From: Diplolepis rosae | Lineage: Eukaryota; Arthropoda; Insecta; Hymenoptera; Diplolepididae | Reading direction: 5' to 3' | DNA: 64,000 bases | Assembly (NCBI GenBank): GCA_030998225.1 | Contig: JAPYXD010000680.1 | Coordinates: 16,988,001-17,052,000, forward strand | Shown: positions 23,450-36,418 of the stretch, in pieces | How positions within the stretch are numbered: the first letter of the stretch is position 1 | How the letters are laid out: each line of letters begins with the position of its first letter | Notes under the pieces: model-generated | The model's database searches: none | Told to the model about the DNA's origin: nothing | Seen by the model: the letters and a program-made list of their open reading frames with translations, nothing else | Program-made: the position numbers and the translations under genes

Positions 23450-26400
23450 TTACTGGTGATCTATATTTTGGAAAAACCACTCAGTAAAAAGTCGCAACTG
23501 CTGAGCCGCTGCGTGACTTTCGTCTTGTAGTCTACGATTCTCATCTCGCAGACGACGCACTTCATCCTCTAATGAAAGTCGTCGACGAGTTTCGCTTGCC
23601 ACTCTCAGTTCCAGAGTTGATAAATGAGTATGTAAATCCGAAACTGAGTTTCTGTAAAAAATTGAAAGGAAATAGATTATAATCTTGTGATCTATAAAAT
23701 AAAAAATAATAGAATAATTTTCACTCACGGAGAAGAAGTGTTTCCATCAATGAGTCTTTCTTCTGACCAATCTTGGCAGTGTTTCGTTGTTTTTGCATTG
23801 GAATCTATATGATTGGGCCAACAATCAGGATCATTTTCTGAATGCACTTTTATATCTCTTATGGCAGTTAAATTGCTTGGTGGTTTCGTTATCGTATGTG
23901 GAGTTTTTGTCACTCTCGGAGACAATCTGAAAAATAAATAAAAGATTGATTACGTTCTAGATTTAGTTTCTAAATTCAATTTTAAAAATTTCTAAACTCT
24001 TACCGCTCTTCCTTAGTCATTTTGTTCTCGCTCGGAGCGGGACTTGAAGCAGTGCTAGCATTTGAAATAACAGTTGCTGGTCTCGCCATCGTTAAAATAA
24101 CCTCCGACCCATTGTTTCCATTTTCTTGTCCATTTCTGTCTAAAACGCTAAGAGTAGACGTGCTATTTCCACATAGATTCTCTCTTGATCTACATCTATT
24201 TTGGATTTCAAGTAGATTATTATTAAACTTATTTGAATTTTGATTATTCGCGGAAAAATTATTATTCGCTATTTGATTATCTTCCGAAATAGAATCAGGG
24301 TTGATGAGCTTCATCAGATCTTCCTGTAAAGTGCTGGAGGTTAAATTTGCAGAGTTCCTGTGAGAGTTTCTTGCTCCAGGCTTGGGTCTTGGACTTTGAT
24401 TTCTGGATCCACTACTAGAAGGAGTTAAATTTCCTCCGCGATGTTTATTCGCCCTTCGCATCCGAGGAGAAACGCTTCCGGATCCGTTTGATAATTCATC
24501 TTCGCTTGGCAAAGCAGAAATATCAGTTGCATTTCCTTCGGGAATTCTTACCTCCGGAGGAAGACTCGTGGTAAAGTCCTTCGGCCTATATTCGATGCTC
24601 ACCTAGAAAATAAAATAAAAATGTAAGTCATGAAATGCTGAATAAACTTTAATTTAAAACCTTGGAATATTCTAAGAAATTTTATGAATAAAATTCCTAT
24701 TCACCTTGTGAGGTACAGGTCTTTCAGACATGGTAGTCTTCAAGCAAGTGACTTTTTCTCCAACTTTAAATTCATGTGGTGCTTCATAATACCGTTTATT
24801 TTCACGACTCTGTTCGTGATCTTCATGTTTCCCTTCAGAATTATGTTGCTCGGTATCATACCTCATTTCATTTCTCATAAAATCTGATTCATATTTACTA
24901 TCTCTTCTCTCGTAAGTCTCTTCATATTCATGACCCGATCGTTTTTCGCGATGCCTAACTTCATCCTCATGTTTAGCGCACTTTTCCTCGTAAATATCGT
25001 ACTTTGAATTTCGATCAGGTTTATTGTCATATTCATACTTAGTATTGGTTTGTTCGTATTCATTATACCTAATTAGATTATTATTACCGCCAGATTTTGG
25101 CAAACTGTAACTAGAATTCTGAGCCAAAGGTAATGAATTTGAGGCTGCAAGTTTCTGATGAGAATGGGGCTCATTCTTAAGTAGTTCTCTTTGGGAAGCG
25201 TATACATTTTCCTGCTTGACTTCGTATTTTTCTTTTTGTAACTTTACGTAGCTTTGGGAAACATGCTCTTGATTTCGATGTGCGTTTTCTAATCTCTGAT
25301 AACTTTCCTGTCTTATGCTTTCTTGCAAAACTCGAGGAGAAACGTAGTTGGATTCTTTCCCAAAATGATCGTGGTTGTGGTGCCTGGCAGGGTCGAGAAA
25401 TTGCTTTCCAGTGGTGTAATGAGATTCTCTCTCCTTTTTCTGGCCGGGCATTCCTTTATTAGGAGTCACTGCCTGGTAGTTTTGACGAGCAGGAAGTGGA
25501 GGTGGTGTTTCGTCTCGACGGTGACTTGGGTCTTGATCTTGTGGCTCCAAAAGTTCATACCTGTAAAGATAAAATCGATCTTTTATCAGAAATATCGAAT
25601 TCATTTTCAGTATGAACAAATCTCAGGAACTTTCAGCTTCTGTTTACTTTAAAGATAACTAAGATATTTTTAAATTAGATAGTTGAGTTTGAAATCTGTT
25701 ACTGTCTACCTTATCGAAAGAACACAAATCTTAATATCAGATACGATATATTCTGACAGGTGTTCTCCTAGACGACTTTAAACTCACATCGCCAAAATGC
25801 AAATAAATAAATACAAAAAAGCGTACAATACAAGTAATTATAAATAATTATTTTCTGTGAATAATATGTAGAATAGCATTTTTAGATGTTATATAAAAAT
25901 ATACAATCTTGTGCCTGTAAAATATTGCAATATTTTTCTCAAGTGAAAAATTAAAGGTTCCTGAGAAAGGCCCATATTCTTATTTTATCGCTTAATCAAT
26001 CGACAAACCAGAATCGACTTTCTCTTCCTTTGTTCAACGACCAACGGTTACCAGTGCAGCGCATTTTCTTTTGGAACCATTAACGCCTCTCAAGATCAAA
26101 TTTTTGATTTTAATTCAGAAAAGAAAAAACTAGGATAGATAGCAGAAAATCTAAAAATACTTTCAACCCTTGTAACTGACAAAACATTCTTTTGATTATC
26201 TCTGAAGCGTTAAGTTGACTACATTTTTTCTATAAGACTCACCATCTATCATCAGCGCTACTGTGTCCGCTACTGCTGCTGGTCATGGTACCCTCCAGGG
26301 GAAACCGTGGATCGTTGAACGACCTCGAACTTGAACCGGTCCCGTACCCAGAGCTGTTGCTAGATCTTGGTGGGCTGAAAGACCTGTCGTACCTTTTCTG

Positions 26401-29400
26401 GTGTGACATTGCTGTTTGTTGTGTAGGAGTATTATCAGGATTTGTCACGTTTTCATATTCCCCCTCGTAGTTCCCTGTTAAATACTGACAGTTTTGCAAA
26501 GTACAACCTCTGCAAAAATAAAAAATAAAAATAAAGTTTTATTATGTTTATGAAAAAATAACAAATAACTAAACAACAGCTTTATTAAAAAGTACTACAC
26601 TTGTAAAATAAAATGTCACCTCCGTGGATTTCCATCATTAGAAGGCGGTATGACAGTGACGGTGACTTGAAGGCTCGTTTTCAAAAGATCTACCATCTGG
26701 TCATGGCTCAAGGTAGAAACAGCGACTTTGCAAATTTCCACGAGTCTCGAACCTTGCCGGAGACCAGCTTGCCAAGCGAGTCCCATGCTTTCGACCTGAG
26801 TCACGACTCCATCAGGTTGAACGTGGAAGCCCAACTGACCTAAGTTATTCCTCTTAAGGGAAAGTTCAGAGGCTGGAGATCCTTGAGTCACTGCGCGAAG
26901 GCGAGCTACGATTTCCATCAGCTCGTCGCGTTCTCCACAGTCGCCTCGAACGTGAATCGTAATACATTCGCCTTGATGATAGTAAAGGCGGAGACTGAAA
27001 AAATAAACAATAGGAAATAATTAATATAAATTGATCTATTTTTTTTATCTGACTGATGAAATGCACAGGTAAAATAAAATAACAAATTACATGTACCTAT
27101 TCGTCTGGGCATGCCAACCTAGGACACTCACGCAGGGAGTCACAAACACTATTTGTCGAGAGTGTTCTTCTACAAGAACAATGGAGTCGATGCTCATGCC
27201 TAAATAGCAGTCTGTGTTTTGATTACTATCTTCTAGGATAACTTGCCAACAAATTGCTCCACGTTGCGAAGCATCACAGGGCAGACGAGGTCGCACTGCT
27301 GCTTTCTTTTTGCTACTAAAAGAAAGCATTGCTGAAATAGATAAACAAAACAAATTAGATAAAAATAAGAAAACAAATTGAGTTATTGTTTAAGTTCTAG
27401 AGACAAATATTTATACACACAAAATTTCTGCCCAGTATCAACTACAGTTGTGGAGGAGTACTTTGTGGCTAGGTTCCTCAGATATTCCAATCTTGTTCTA
27501 GTTGCCATGGTTGCAAATTTCTCTACCCTGAAGAAAAATATAAGATTTGTGAATTACTCGAAAGGAAAATTAAAAAAGAGTATTGAAGCTTTGTCACGAA
27601 AAATAAAAATACTTGTGCGCTGCATTTTCGCCGTTGATCGCCTTTGCAAGAATGAAATCTGCGAAGGCCTTTCCCTTTCCAAAAGTAGCTCCAGCAGGAA
27701 CTGGCGGTCCGAATATCGGGACCTCCTTATTTCTAGAAATGGCTACTGTATACTGTGTATTTTCTGTGCAAGGATTAATGGCTCGCACGATGATAAAAAC
27801 GTGTTGAAATTGTGAACGTATTCGGCGCGGACTAAAAGGCAAGGCTCCTGGCTCCTGAAAAAGTACAATTACATATTAATACAATTATTACAAGTATTAT
27901 CTTTGATTTAAAATAAATAATTATTTCGTTTTCAAGTTTTTTTGAAAAAGAAAGTGGGATCTTACTTGAAAAACTATTGTGACTATATCGTTTCCAATGT
28001 GTCTTTTTCTTAGAAGCTGCTGTCTATTGTTTGGAGTGAAGGGCAGCATTGTCGAAACGTGAAAAGTAACTTCCGCTCCTCTATGATTTGCGACGACTGC
28101 GTGAGTTCCAGTCGAGTCTGTTCTAGTGTCTAAACCCGCTTTAAAGCCTTCGTAACCTCGCAGTCTTACTCTTTGGCCTAAAGAAATACAAAAGTATTAA
28201 ATAATCAGAAAAGAAAAGAAGAACAGAATTTCTCGAAAATCTTATAGCTCAATATTTTATTTTATTAAATATTTACCGATAGTGTCTAAAAATTCAAGAA
28301 AAGCAGGTCCAGCGTGTTGATTGTTGTACATTTCCTCCTCTGTTTTTTGTCCTGATCGACAATAAAGAACTCCAATTTTGTACCTGCTAGTTAGACCATG
28401 TTCGTCTACATTTGAAACTTCTGGTTCAGCAGTGGGAGTTCCAAGTCTCAAACAACTCATCTGAACCTCAGGAGCAACTAACTCCAAAAGTTCTCGTGTG
28501 GGTATTTTGCCTTGCGGTCTTATTCCTAAAGCCTCTTCGGGAATTGAACCTCTTAAAGTCAATAACTCCGTAGTCCGGACTATTATACGATACTGAGTTC
28601 CATCTTTACGAATACTGATCGCCACTGGACCTAATTGTTCGTCCATCCCAAACCAATTCTGATGTTCTCGACCTATGGATAAAATTATAGAATATTTAAG
28701 AATCGTCACTGCTATGATTATAACAATATTAATATTTGTTCAAAGAGAAATTTACTAATATTTGACTGATATTTTTAACATATGGCATTCAAATACCTCC
28801 ATAAAATATTTTAAATATTTTTATTTATCAAAAAGTTAGATCATACCAAGAAAATATCGGCGGTAATAGTAAGCACCATCATCCACGCTCTCGATAGGCA
28901 AGAGTCGTTTTTGGAGAGGACAAATGTGTTTCCAGAGAGTTTCTCCAGGTGGTGGTTCCAGGACAGAGACTCCATAGGCCATGGGTGGCCTGTGAATGCC
29001 ATTTGTGTTTGGACACCGAGTTAGTCCAACTTCTCGTTCACCCTCTCCACCAGTTTCGTTTCGGAAAAAAGGACACGATTCAAGTAGGTCGTTGCCTGGA
29101 AAAGTCGTTGAGTAATTAGACGATTTGTTCGAAGTACACGATTTTTATTTAAAATGTAATGGTAATAAAACTCGAGGTCATAAAAATAATTTAAGGCCAT
29201 GGATCAACCAGTACAGCTGACTAAATCAATGAAATCAGTTTCCTCCAAGATTTTTCCACAATAATAAATTTTTTTAGTTGTAACTTTAGGACATAATAAA
29301 GGACATATTAGCGGATGGCTGTAGACTTCAATTAGTTCTAAACAATAAAAAAAAAATCATTCCTGTTTTACCAACACTAAAATTTTTTTAATCTTGGGGG

Positions 29401-30875
29401 AAACTGATTTCATTGATTTAGTCAGCTGTACTGGTTGATCCATGGCCTTAATCAAACTATTTTTACTGTTCAAAAAAAGAAAACTTTGAATTTAAATTTT
29501 CAAAAGAAGTACCTTTGCCATCCCCAGAATCTTCTTCTGGAGATTCGTCTGGTGTCGAGGACCTTAAAGAACTTGCTGCAGAAGCTCCGGTGGCAGTGTT
29601 TCTTCTTCTTGCCAGAAGCAAGCCTCTCAACTTGGCAGCATATCCTAAATTAGCGGTAAAGGATTGACAATCATAATGAGCAAAAGCCCTTCTTCTATGT
29701 CTTTCTTCAACGTCTGCGGAGATAACGGGACTTATGCAAGTTTCTTCCACCCCTCGGGGTGGCTTCCCACCCCAAAGTCGGTTTAATTTCAGGCGAAGTT
29801 TCGGACTACTTCCAGTTGGTCCACAGACTTCGTCGGTGTCCGGCGATTGGATGTCCTGAACGCGTCGAAGAAAATCAGAAGAGGGACTTCTTTGATCTGG
29901 CGGGCGAAAATCTTGCAGCATGGCGAATAAGTTATCACCAACGGAAACTGATTGTGCCACCACGTCGATGCTTCCTGGAAGAAGAATAAATTTTAATAAA
30001 ATATGTCTATGAATCATTTCATTGTTATTTTAAAAATTTTGAAAATTTATATCAGATCATATCGGGAACTTTCATCCTCAAATTTTTTATTGGAAAATTT
30101 AGTGTTGTTAAAATAATTAAATTTTAAGAAATGTTGACTCTTAAAAACTATAAATCGGAGCATTTATATTCAAAAAGTCATAAATTATGAAAAATTTTAA
30201 TTTCAAGGTTGTAAAAATTAAATATATAATATTTTTCAAAAGTAAAATAATTTAATTCTTATATTTACTTAGTATTTGAAACGTCTAGTATTGCTCCGAA
30301 ATTATTTTAACGTGATCTAAACTCGATTTATTATTATATTTTAACAAACACAACATTTTTAAATTCTACAGTTTTAGAAATTAATGATTAAAATACTAAG
30401 ATTTTTTAAACATTGGGACCGAATGGAATTTAAATGATTTAAAATTCATTCCATTGAAGACTTAAGTGTTAAAAAATTGGACTCTTCCAAAATTCAATAT
30501 TTAATAAGAATGATCTTAAAATTTAAATTCCTGAAACTTTTTAATGTATTACAAATAAAAGTATCTTCATGTGCGTAAATCGTCCAGTCACTCAAACTAA
30601 AGATATTGAATGAAAACAAAGATTTTTTAAACACAAATAAGTAGAATTTGTAAAAAGATTGAAAAACCAGAAATAGATTAATGAATGAAATTACCATGGG
30701 AGCCATATTCTCTCCTGAGAGGTGTTTCCGGTATTCTGGAAACAGGATCAGGGCTATGGGGTAACTCCAAGCTGGAGTTGGACCTGTGGAGAGCAAGGCC
30801 TCGCCCTACACGATTCATTGGTCCTCCATTGCCACCCCCGCTGTTCACCGGTAGACTAGCAATCATCTCGTCATT
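23450..30875 (-). CDS. SIPA1L-type RapGAP with PDZ domain, 14 exons, 5' end not found
   Basis: Orthologue of vertebrate SIPA1L proteins (SPAR), GTPase activators for Rap that act at the cell cortex and synapses. Exons: 30875-30695, 29974-29513, 29095-28847, 28672-28277, 28177-27966, 27854-27613, 27527-27421, 27331-27097, 26994-26620, 26509-26243, 25560-24705, 24602-24004, 23926-23729, 23651-23450. All junctions are GT-AG with matching phases; 1526 residues are visible. The RapGAP domain spans about residues 215-615 and includes [15 protein letters not shown] with the catalytic Asn thumb and [15 protein letters not shown]. The PDZ domain ([28 protein letters not shown]) is at about 715-790. 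After a long disordered part rich in His, Glu and Tyr, a coiled coil ends with [12 protein letters not shown], the family's usual C-terminus. Exon 30875 starts after an acceptor, so upstream exons exist. Confidence 0.95.
29191..29451. mobile_element. TTAA-flanked MITE, family F2, in a SIPA1L intron
   Basis: Starts TTAAGGCCATGGATCAACCA at 29191 and ends with the complement at 29451, closing on TTAA. The arms are about 65-80 bp. A fragment with the same AATCAGTTTCC...CAAGATTTTTCCACAATAAT sequence lies at 48718-48775. It sits 60 bases from the exon ending at 29513. Confidence 0.85.
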
Positions 30876-30944
30876 CTGTAAATAAAAAATATAAAATATG
30901 ATTATCAAAACATAAAAAACGTGTCAAAAACAATACACCTTTTG

Positions 30945-31180
30945 AGGGACCAAAAAGAAACGACGAGTTCGTAAACCAGTCATTTTTGACCAATGTTTAA
31001 AAATAAAAACTCTTAGTTTTCAAAAAAACTAAACGAGATACGAAAAAAATGTTGGAGACAAAATTGTTCATCTCGAGAAGATATACAAATTTACTTCAGA
31101 CTATTTTTTGATAGGACACGTAGTTTTCGTTTTAATTGTCAAAAACGTTATCAAAAATTTTAACAAAAAATCTACAAAAT
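30945..31180 (+). repeat. Repeat family Z, fragment
   Basis: Contains GACGAGTTCGTAAACCAGTC and ACGAGATACGAAAAAAATGT, the hallmarks of the dispersed repeat also found at 40190-40670 (reverse), 45230-46460 and 49490-49545. Confidence 0.6.
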
Positions 31181-31863
31181 AGCCATTAACTATTTTGTTA
31201 TAAGAGTTATATCATTTAATTTATTCATCAAAAATGTAAGTGTGAAAAAATTTAATTCACATACAGTATTATAAAATTGACTCAAGTTTCAGTATTCATC
31301 AGCTTCATGTCAAATTAATTATCACAAATTTATTACTGTGGGTCTATAAAACAATAAATACGTACCGGAAAATGTCACGAAATATTATTCGTTTTAATTA
31401 CTTTTAATTATTCATTTTATTTATAATCTTTTCATTATAATAGCTTTACAGATTAATTTACATTAATTAATTAAGGGGCTATAACTGTTGGAAATTGAGG
31501 GACTTTTTTTATTAGTTTAAATGATGTATAAAAATTTCAAGAATGATATGAAATACCTATTATAAGTTGATATTTTTTTTCGATATTCCTTAGAGCTACA
31601 TTTCTGCAACACCTCCAAAAAAAACTCAATTTTTTTTTCAAACTGGCACCATTTTGTTTTAGAAAAAAAGTCTTTTGTATACTTTAAGACATACATGTAA
31701 CAAACCTTCAAAAATTAAATATAAATCATTGAACATAAATTACCCAAACTTGTTTTCAACGGTTCTGCAAAATTAAATTACACGGAGATAACGAAAAGTA
31801 ACGCTTGTCTTCGATTGAATAAAAAAACTTAATTTAATTCGAACAAATTTTTTGTTTGCATCC

Positions 31864-32130
31864 AAAAAATAAAATAGTTAAAAGTGCCATTTTAAAGAGA
31901 CAGTTTACGCTCTGAAAGGCAAAATAGTAAGTAATAAATTTTATGTCCGCAAGTGTTACCACTTGAATTGCACTATTTACCATTTTTTTAATTTCTGAAT
32001 AATTGAATGGTAAACAGTGCAATTTAAGTGGCAACACTTGCAAAAATAAAATGTATCATCATATTAACTATTTTGCCTTTCCGAGCGCAAACTGGCCATT
32101 TGAAATTGCACTTTTAGCTATTTTATTTTT
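31864..32130. repeat. Inverted-repeat element (MITE-like)
   Basis: AAATAAAATAGTTAAAAGTG at the left is complementary to GCACTTTTAGCTATTTTATT at the right. The arms are about 110 bp and also include GCAAAATAGTAAGTAATAAA and CAAGTGTTACCACTTGAATTG-like parts. No coding sequence. The remaining sequence from 31181 to 31863 is AT-rich without features. Confidence 0.68.
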
Positions 32131-32439
32131 AGCGTGTGTTCGTGCATCAAAGATCTGTTCTTTTGATTAAAACAAACTATTCTCTCAGTATAATAATTAC
32201 AAATTTTTTCGGAAATTTAGAATTGTCTTATTATTCTGGTTTATTGTGATTAAGGGGCTGAGTGTGAAAGTGGAGTAAAAAAATCGTGGAAGCAAAAATG
32301 GGTTAAGGAAGATCGTGGCAAAAATGAGTTGAAAAGAAGCGAATAATACAATGATTATATTGTATATTACAATATAACGATATAATAGAACTGGGTATAT
32401 TATTGGAAAAATACATTTTTCCTAGGATGAAACCTCTGG

Positions 32440-32720
32440 ATTGATGAAAGCTCATAATACTGGAAGTAAAAATGATGCGGGACGCTACGCCGTGCCACCG
32501 CCACCGCGTAAAATAAAGTGATGTTTGGAATGCAAGGAATGCAGAAGGGCTCATGACTCTGACCATGGCGTTCGTGCCAAATACCTCCAGGGCCCAATCT
32601 CCCGTCGAGATTATTGTTACAGACGCTCTGCTTTCGTGATGCTGTCTTTTTTTCACAAATTAAACCGGTATACCCAATGTTTTGCCACAATTTAAACAGC
32701 CCTCCAAAATAATTCACACC
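32440..32720. other. GC-richer unique block, possible exon on either strand
   Basis: This 280-bp island stands out from its AT-rich surroundings and has no repeat relatives in the window. Several frames on both strands are open for 60-110 codons. On the minus strand one frame reads ESRASVTIISTGDWALE and is followed by a GTATTT that could be a donor, in the right orientation for a SIPA1L 5' exon. The acceptor is purine-rich and weak, and I could not match it to the family. Confidence 0.25.
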
Positions 32721-33191
32721 TCAAGCAAATAAAACACTATAACATTGCTTTGGAAAAAAATTGTTTTTCTTATAGGGTGGAACGCAAGTAGTGTATCTAA
32801 TTAAAATAAAAATTAAGTTAAATTTAAATAAAAATTTCATTTGGCAAGAAAAGTGCGTCCAAAAAATTTGTTTTCTATCTCATATTTGTTAACATTTTTC
32901 AGATTCTAAGATCAACTTTTTCAAAAATTTAGTCCATAGACATATAGACATTAGAAGCCTAAAATCAGAAAAATTCCCTGGAAACATATTATTATATATT
33001 TTTAAAATGTTCGTGAAATTTTCATAGAGATTTCAATTGGAAATTTGTTTTCTTGAAATTTTACATCATTACGTGACCAGCTCAGAACATTTCTACAGGC
33101 AAATAAAGACTATATGAAATTGAATTTATATGTTTTTAACACAGCAATTGCTGTTTTATGATAAATTCTTGATTGCGGTCAAACGTGCCTT

Positions 33192-34124
33192 TCCAATCTG
33201 AAAAGGTTGAAATTGCCGTGATTATCGCTCATCTCACTTAACATTTCACGAATACTTCCGGCCATTTTGATTGTCTCGATCTTGTGTAGTAGTAGCGTAT
33301 TGTAATAGACGCATGCGCAGTTCAAATGTACAAGGCTTTGTCAGTACGGTGCCAACGCTGTACGAAGAAGAAGAAGAATAAGGAGAAGATTATGCTCCGC
33401 TGTATCGTAATAGGCGCATGCGCAGTTCAATTTTTACATTATGTTCCTCTGTATCGTAATACACAACATTACGCTACTCTCAACTGTAGCATAAAAAAGC
33501 GTTAATGCGCCGGAGGCACATAATAGTACATTGTGCAACTAGGGAAAAAAAAATTTATTTTGCGAGTGTGAAGTTTGATGCCCGAGCAAAGCGAGGGTAA
33601 CAACCACACGAGTAAAGTAAATGTTTTTTTCTACTAGCGGGCCATAAAGTGGACTTTATTGCCCCGTGCGGGGCAAACAAATCCACTTTCTTTCATTTAC
33701 TTTACTCGTGTGGTTGTTACCCTCGCTTTGCTCGGGCATCAAACTTCACACTCGCAAAATAAATTTTTTTTTCCCTAGTTGCACAATGTACTATTATGTG
33801 CCTCCGGCGCATTGACGCGCTTTTATGCTACAGTTGAGAGTAGCGTAATGTTGTGTATTACGATACAGAGGAACATAATGTAAAAATTGAACTGCGCATG
33901 CGCCTATTACGATACAGCGGAGCATAATCTTCTCCTTATTCTTCTTCTTCTTCGTACAGCGTTGGCACCGTACTGACAAAGCCTTGTACATTTGAACTGC
34001 GCATGCGTCTATTACAATACGCTACTACTACACAAGATCGAGACAATCAAAATGGCCGGAAGTATTCGTGGAATGTCAAGTGAGATGTGCAATAATCACG
34101 GCAATTTCAACCTTTTCAGATTGG
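33192..34124. mobile_element. 930-bp near-perfect palindrome (families X and Y combined)
   Basis: The arms, about 33192-33635 and 33690-34124, are complementary almost throughout, for example GACGCATGCGCAGTTCAAAT against ATTTGAACTGCGCATGCGTC. The centre (about 33619-33690) is CTACTAGCGGGCCATAAAGT with GCCCCGTGCGGGGC. The inner 260 bp is family Y (relative at 10130-10430). The outer part is family X, head to head with another X copy. No coding capacity was seen. Confidence 0.88.
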
Positions 34125-34345
34125 ATTCGAGTGTACGCATAAAAACTCGTAAATGCGCCGAAGTCACATAAAATAAAATATGCGCCAATGCACACAATTC
34201 GGGTAATTACGAAACTCGCTTAAAATGCTCGCAGGACTGATCGCGCCTTGCCTTCATCTCGGCTTTGTCTCGGCTTCGATTTCCTGCGAGTATTGTCGCT
34301 CGTCCCGTAATAACCCTCATTATGCGCCTAGGCACATAATATACT
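33793..34345 (+). mobile_element. Repeat family X, copy B
   Basis: Starts TATGTGCCTCCGGCGCATTG and ends GCGCCTAGGCACATAATATA; these ends are imperfect inverted repeats. It contains GAACTGCGCATGCGCC, CTTCTTCTTCGTACAGCG and a GC-rich tail with TCGGCTTTGTCTCGGCTTCG. Copy C at 36823-37392 has the same order throughout. Its inner half is shared with the palindrome above. Confidence 0.78.
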
Positions 34346-34548
34346 ATTAAAATGTTCGTGAAATTTTCATAAAGATTTCAATTGGAAATTTGTTTTCTTG
34401 AGATTTTACATCATTACGTGGCCAGCTCAGAAAATTTCTACAGGCAAATAAAGAACGATTCAAAGACTATATGAAATTGAATTTATATGTTTTTAAACAG
34501 CAATTGCTGTTCTATGATAAATTCTTGATTGCGGTCAAACGTGCCTTT

Positions 34549-35740
34549 AATTTTCATTAGATTGCACGGTGAGAAAATATAATCGATACATAAACCACCA
34601 TTAGATACTGGAACGATCAATCGTCAAATATAAAGAGATTGTCGGTGACGTTTTCGCGATTGCAAAAGAATGAAACTACATTTGATAACATGAAACGCCT
34701 AAATATAGCCTTTAAAAACAGTAAATATTTAGCATTTGCAAGAGCAAAACAAATTTATTGACTAGGTATCACATGGGGAATGATAATTAAATTTGTGACA
34801 AAGACTATCTTGAAAATAATATATTAAGAAGTTTTCATGACTCAGATGAAAAGAATCCGGCCTATCCTATTTACCATCGTTTAATTCTAGAGATAAGAGG
34901 AAGAAAAAAGGATTTAATATCGCCTTTTTTTAGATACTTAGGAGATAAAACCATCAGGTTTTTTACATATTTTTTGCCTAACGTGAGAAAACACACAGAA
35001 TCAAAAAAGGATTTAATGGGATGAATGGTAATTTATTTCTCTTTTTGCTGTAACTCTTATATTTTACCTGGAACACAAAAGAGATAGAAAAATTATAAAT
35101 ATATTAAGATAATTCTAAAGAAATGTTTGCACTAAATTCTCCTTAACTTTCCATTGAGGATGATATTTGAATTGTAGATTTTATGAACTTGAAGTTCTGA
35201 ACATTCAAATAGGTATACGAATTTTTCATTTTATTTGATCTATTATTATAAGATATTTTTTTTAAGGGGTAACATCACTCTAGCGGCTGAAAATAAGGCC
35301 TAAATTTAAGAGTTTTTTTTCTGAAATATAATAAAGGGAATAGAAACGTTTTTTAATGTTCATTCATTACCTCATACTAGTTTTTTGGGAAATTTTCCCC
35401 ATAATATATAGGGAAAATTTTGGTGTAATTTTGTTGTTTTTGGAAATGACATTATTATTTCTCAACTATTTCTGTTTTTTTCACATAGGAAAAATCAATT
35501 TTAAAAGAGGAGTCATATTATGAACAAACATTTTAAAAATTCACGTTACAAAAAAAAATGAATCGAAAAACAGTTTTAATGACGAAAGAATGGTTGGCGT
35601 AAAGTTGAAAAAAATAAATATTTGGCAAATTTGTGAATGGTAATTGGAATAAATAAATCATTTATGTTTTTTATAAAAAATAAAAGCAGGTATTCCCTAC
35701 TGATACGGCAGATAACTAAGATTTTAATTCATATGTAGCC
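34549..35740. other. AT-rich sequence with one TTAA element end
   Basis: No gene was seen. At about 35263 TTAAGGGGTAACATCACTCT matches the terminal repeat of family F3 (51585-52285). No second end was found, so this is a truncated copy. Confidence 0.5.
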
Positions 35741-35965
35741 CCCGGCCCTGCATTGGTTCCTTCGGAATCTGAGCAACGGGCCCTAGAACAGGCGACTGGG
35801 TGTGTCCTCGGGTTGCGGATACAGGTGCCCTGTACCAAGGGATTCTGCTAAATACGGATAAAAACTAAATAAGAAGTCGCGGACAATGTTGCAGGGATGG
35901 TCCCGAAGTAATAACCCCCAAGCCAAGGTGTTAACGACCGTGCCGAGGGCTGCATGCAGCGTTGC
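35741..35965. mobile_element. GC-rich non-LTR retrotransposon fragment
   Basis: A sharply bounded GC-rich block includes GGCCCTGCATTGGTTCC and CGACCGTGCCGAGGGCTGCAT. The composition and motifs are like untranslated parts of R1-type non-LTR elements of insects. No open frame. Assignment to a particular element is an inference; the ORF1 remains at 37420-38800 may belong to the same type. Confidence 0.4.
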
Positions 35966-36418
35966 CAGACCATACCATAATTATGTAATCGTACCATAAT
36001 TTAAAAATATTTCTATTTTTTATTTAACCGAAATGAAAAGAATACAAAAGCAGAATAGCCATTATCGAATAAGAATTGTTTTCTGCCCTATATAAAACAT
36101 ATTTGACCAATCAATCATTTTTTTAAATGAAGGCTGAGTAGAGTTAATTTTCATATAATTTACGTAAAGACATTCCAAAGACAATTACATATTATACTTG
36201 CTTTTTATAGATTATAAGCTGTTTTATACAAAAAATGTTCTTTAATAAGAGTTAGTTTAAGTAAATGTTATAAAATACAAAGAGTTTAAAAAGTAGAAAC
36301 TGTGTTATAATTATTATTAAAATAGTTTTATTAAAACATAATACTATAATATTAATTAACAAAATGTTATTAACATTCTATTTATGAAAAATATTAAACT
36401 TTGAAGTATTTGAAGATA

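Larger units (their letters stand above)
33003..34548. repeat. 190-bp direct repeats bracketing the large palindrome
   Basis: 33003-33192 and 34347-34548 are direct copies, both running from AAAATGTTCGTGAAATTTTC to GATTGCGGTCAAACGTGCCT. The right copy has about 12 extra bases. They lack the usual ends of LTRs, so duplication of host flank during insertion or repair is more likely than a TRIM element. Confidence 0.75.

Noticed and set aside
24022..24243. Plus-strand frames within SIPA1L exons (also 25280-25652 and 26285-26843)
   Set aside because: Antisense shadows of well-supported exons.
28055..28075. CGAAACGTG as a ribozyme box
   Set aside because: It lies in the SIPA1L RapGAP coding exon and has no matching core or hairpin.
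30290..30310. A fourth hammerhead (GAAACGTC on the plus strand)
   Set aside because: No CUGANGA core or stem II hairpin precedes it.
33003..34548. TRIM or LTR element bounded by the 190-bp repeats
   Set aside because: The repeats do not start TG or end CA, and no primer-binding site or polypurine tract was seen.
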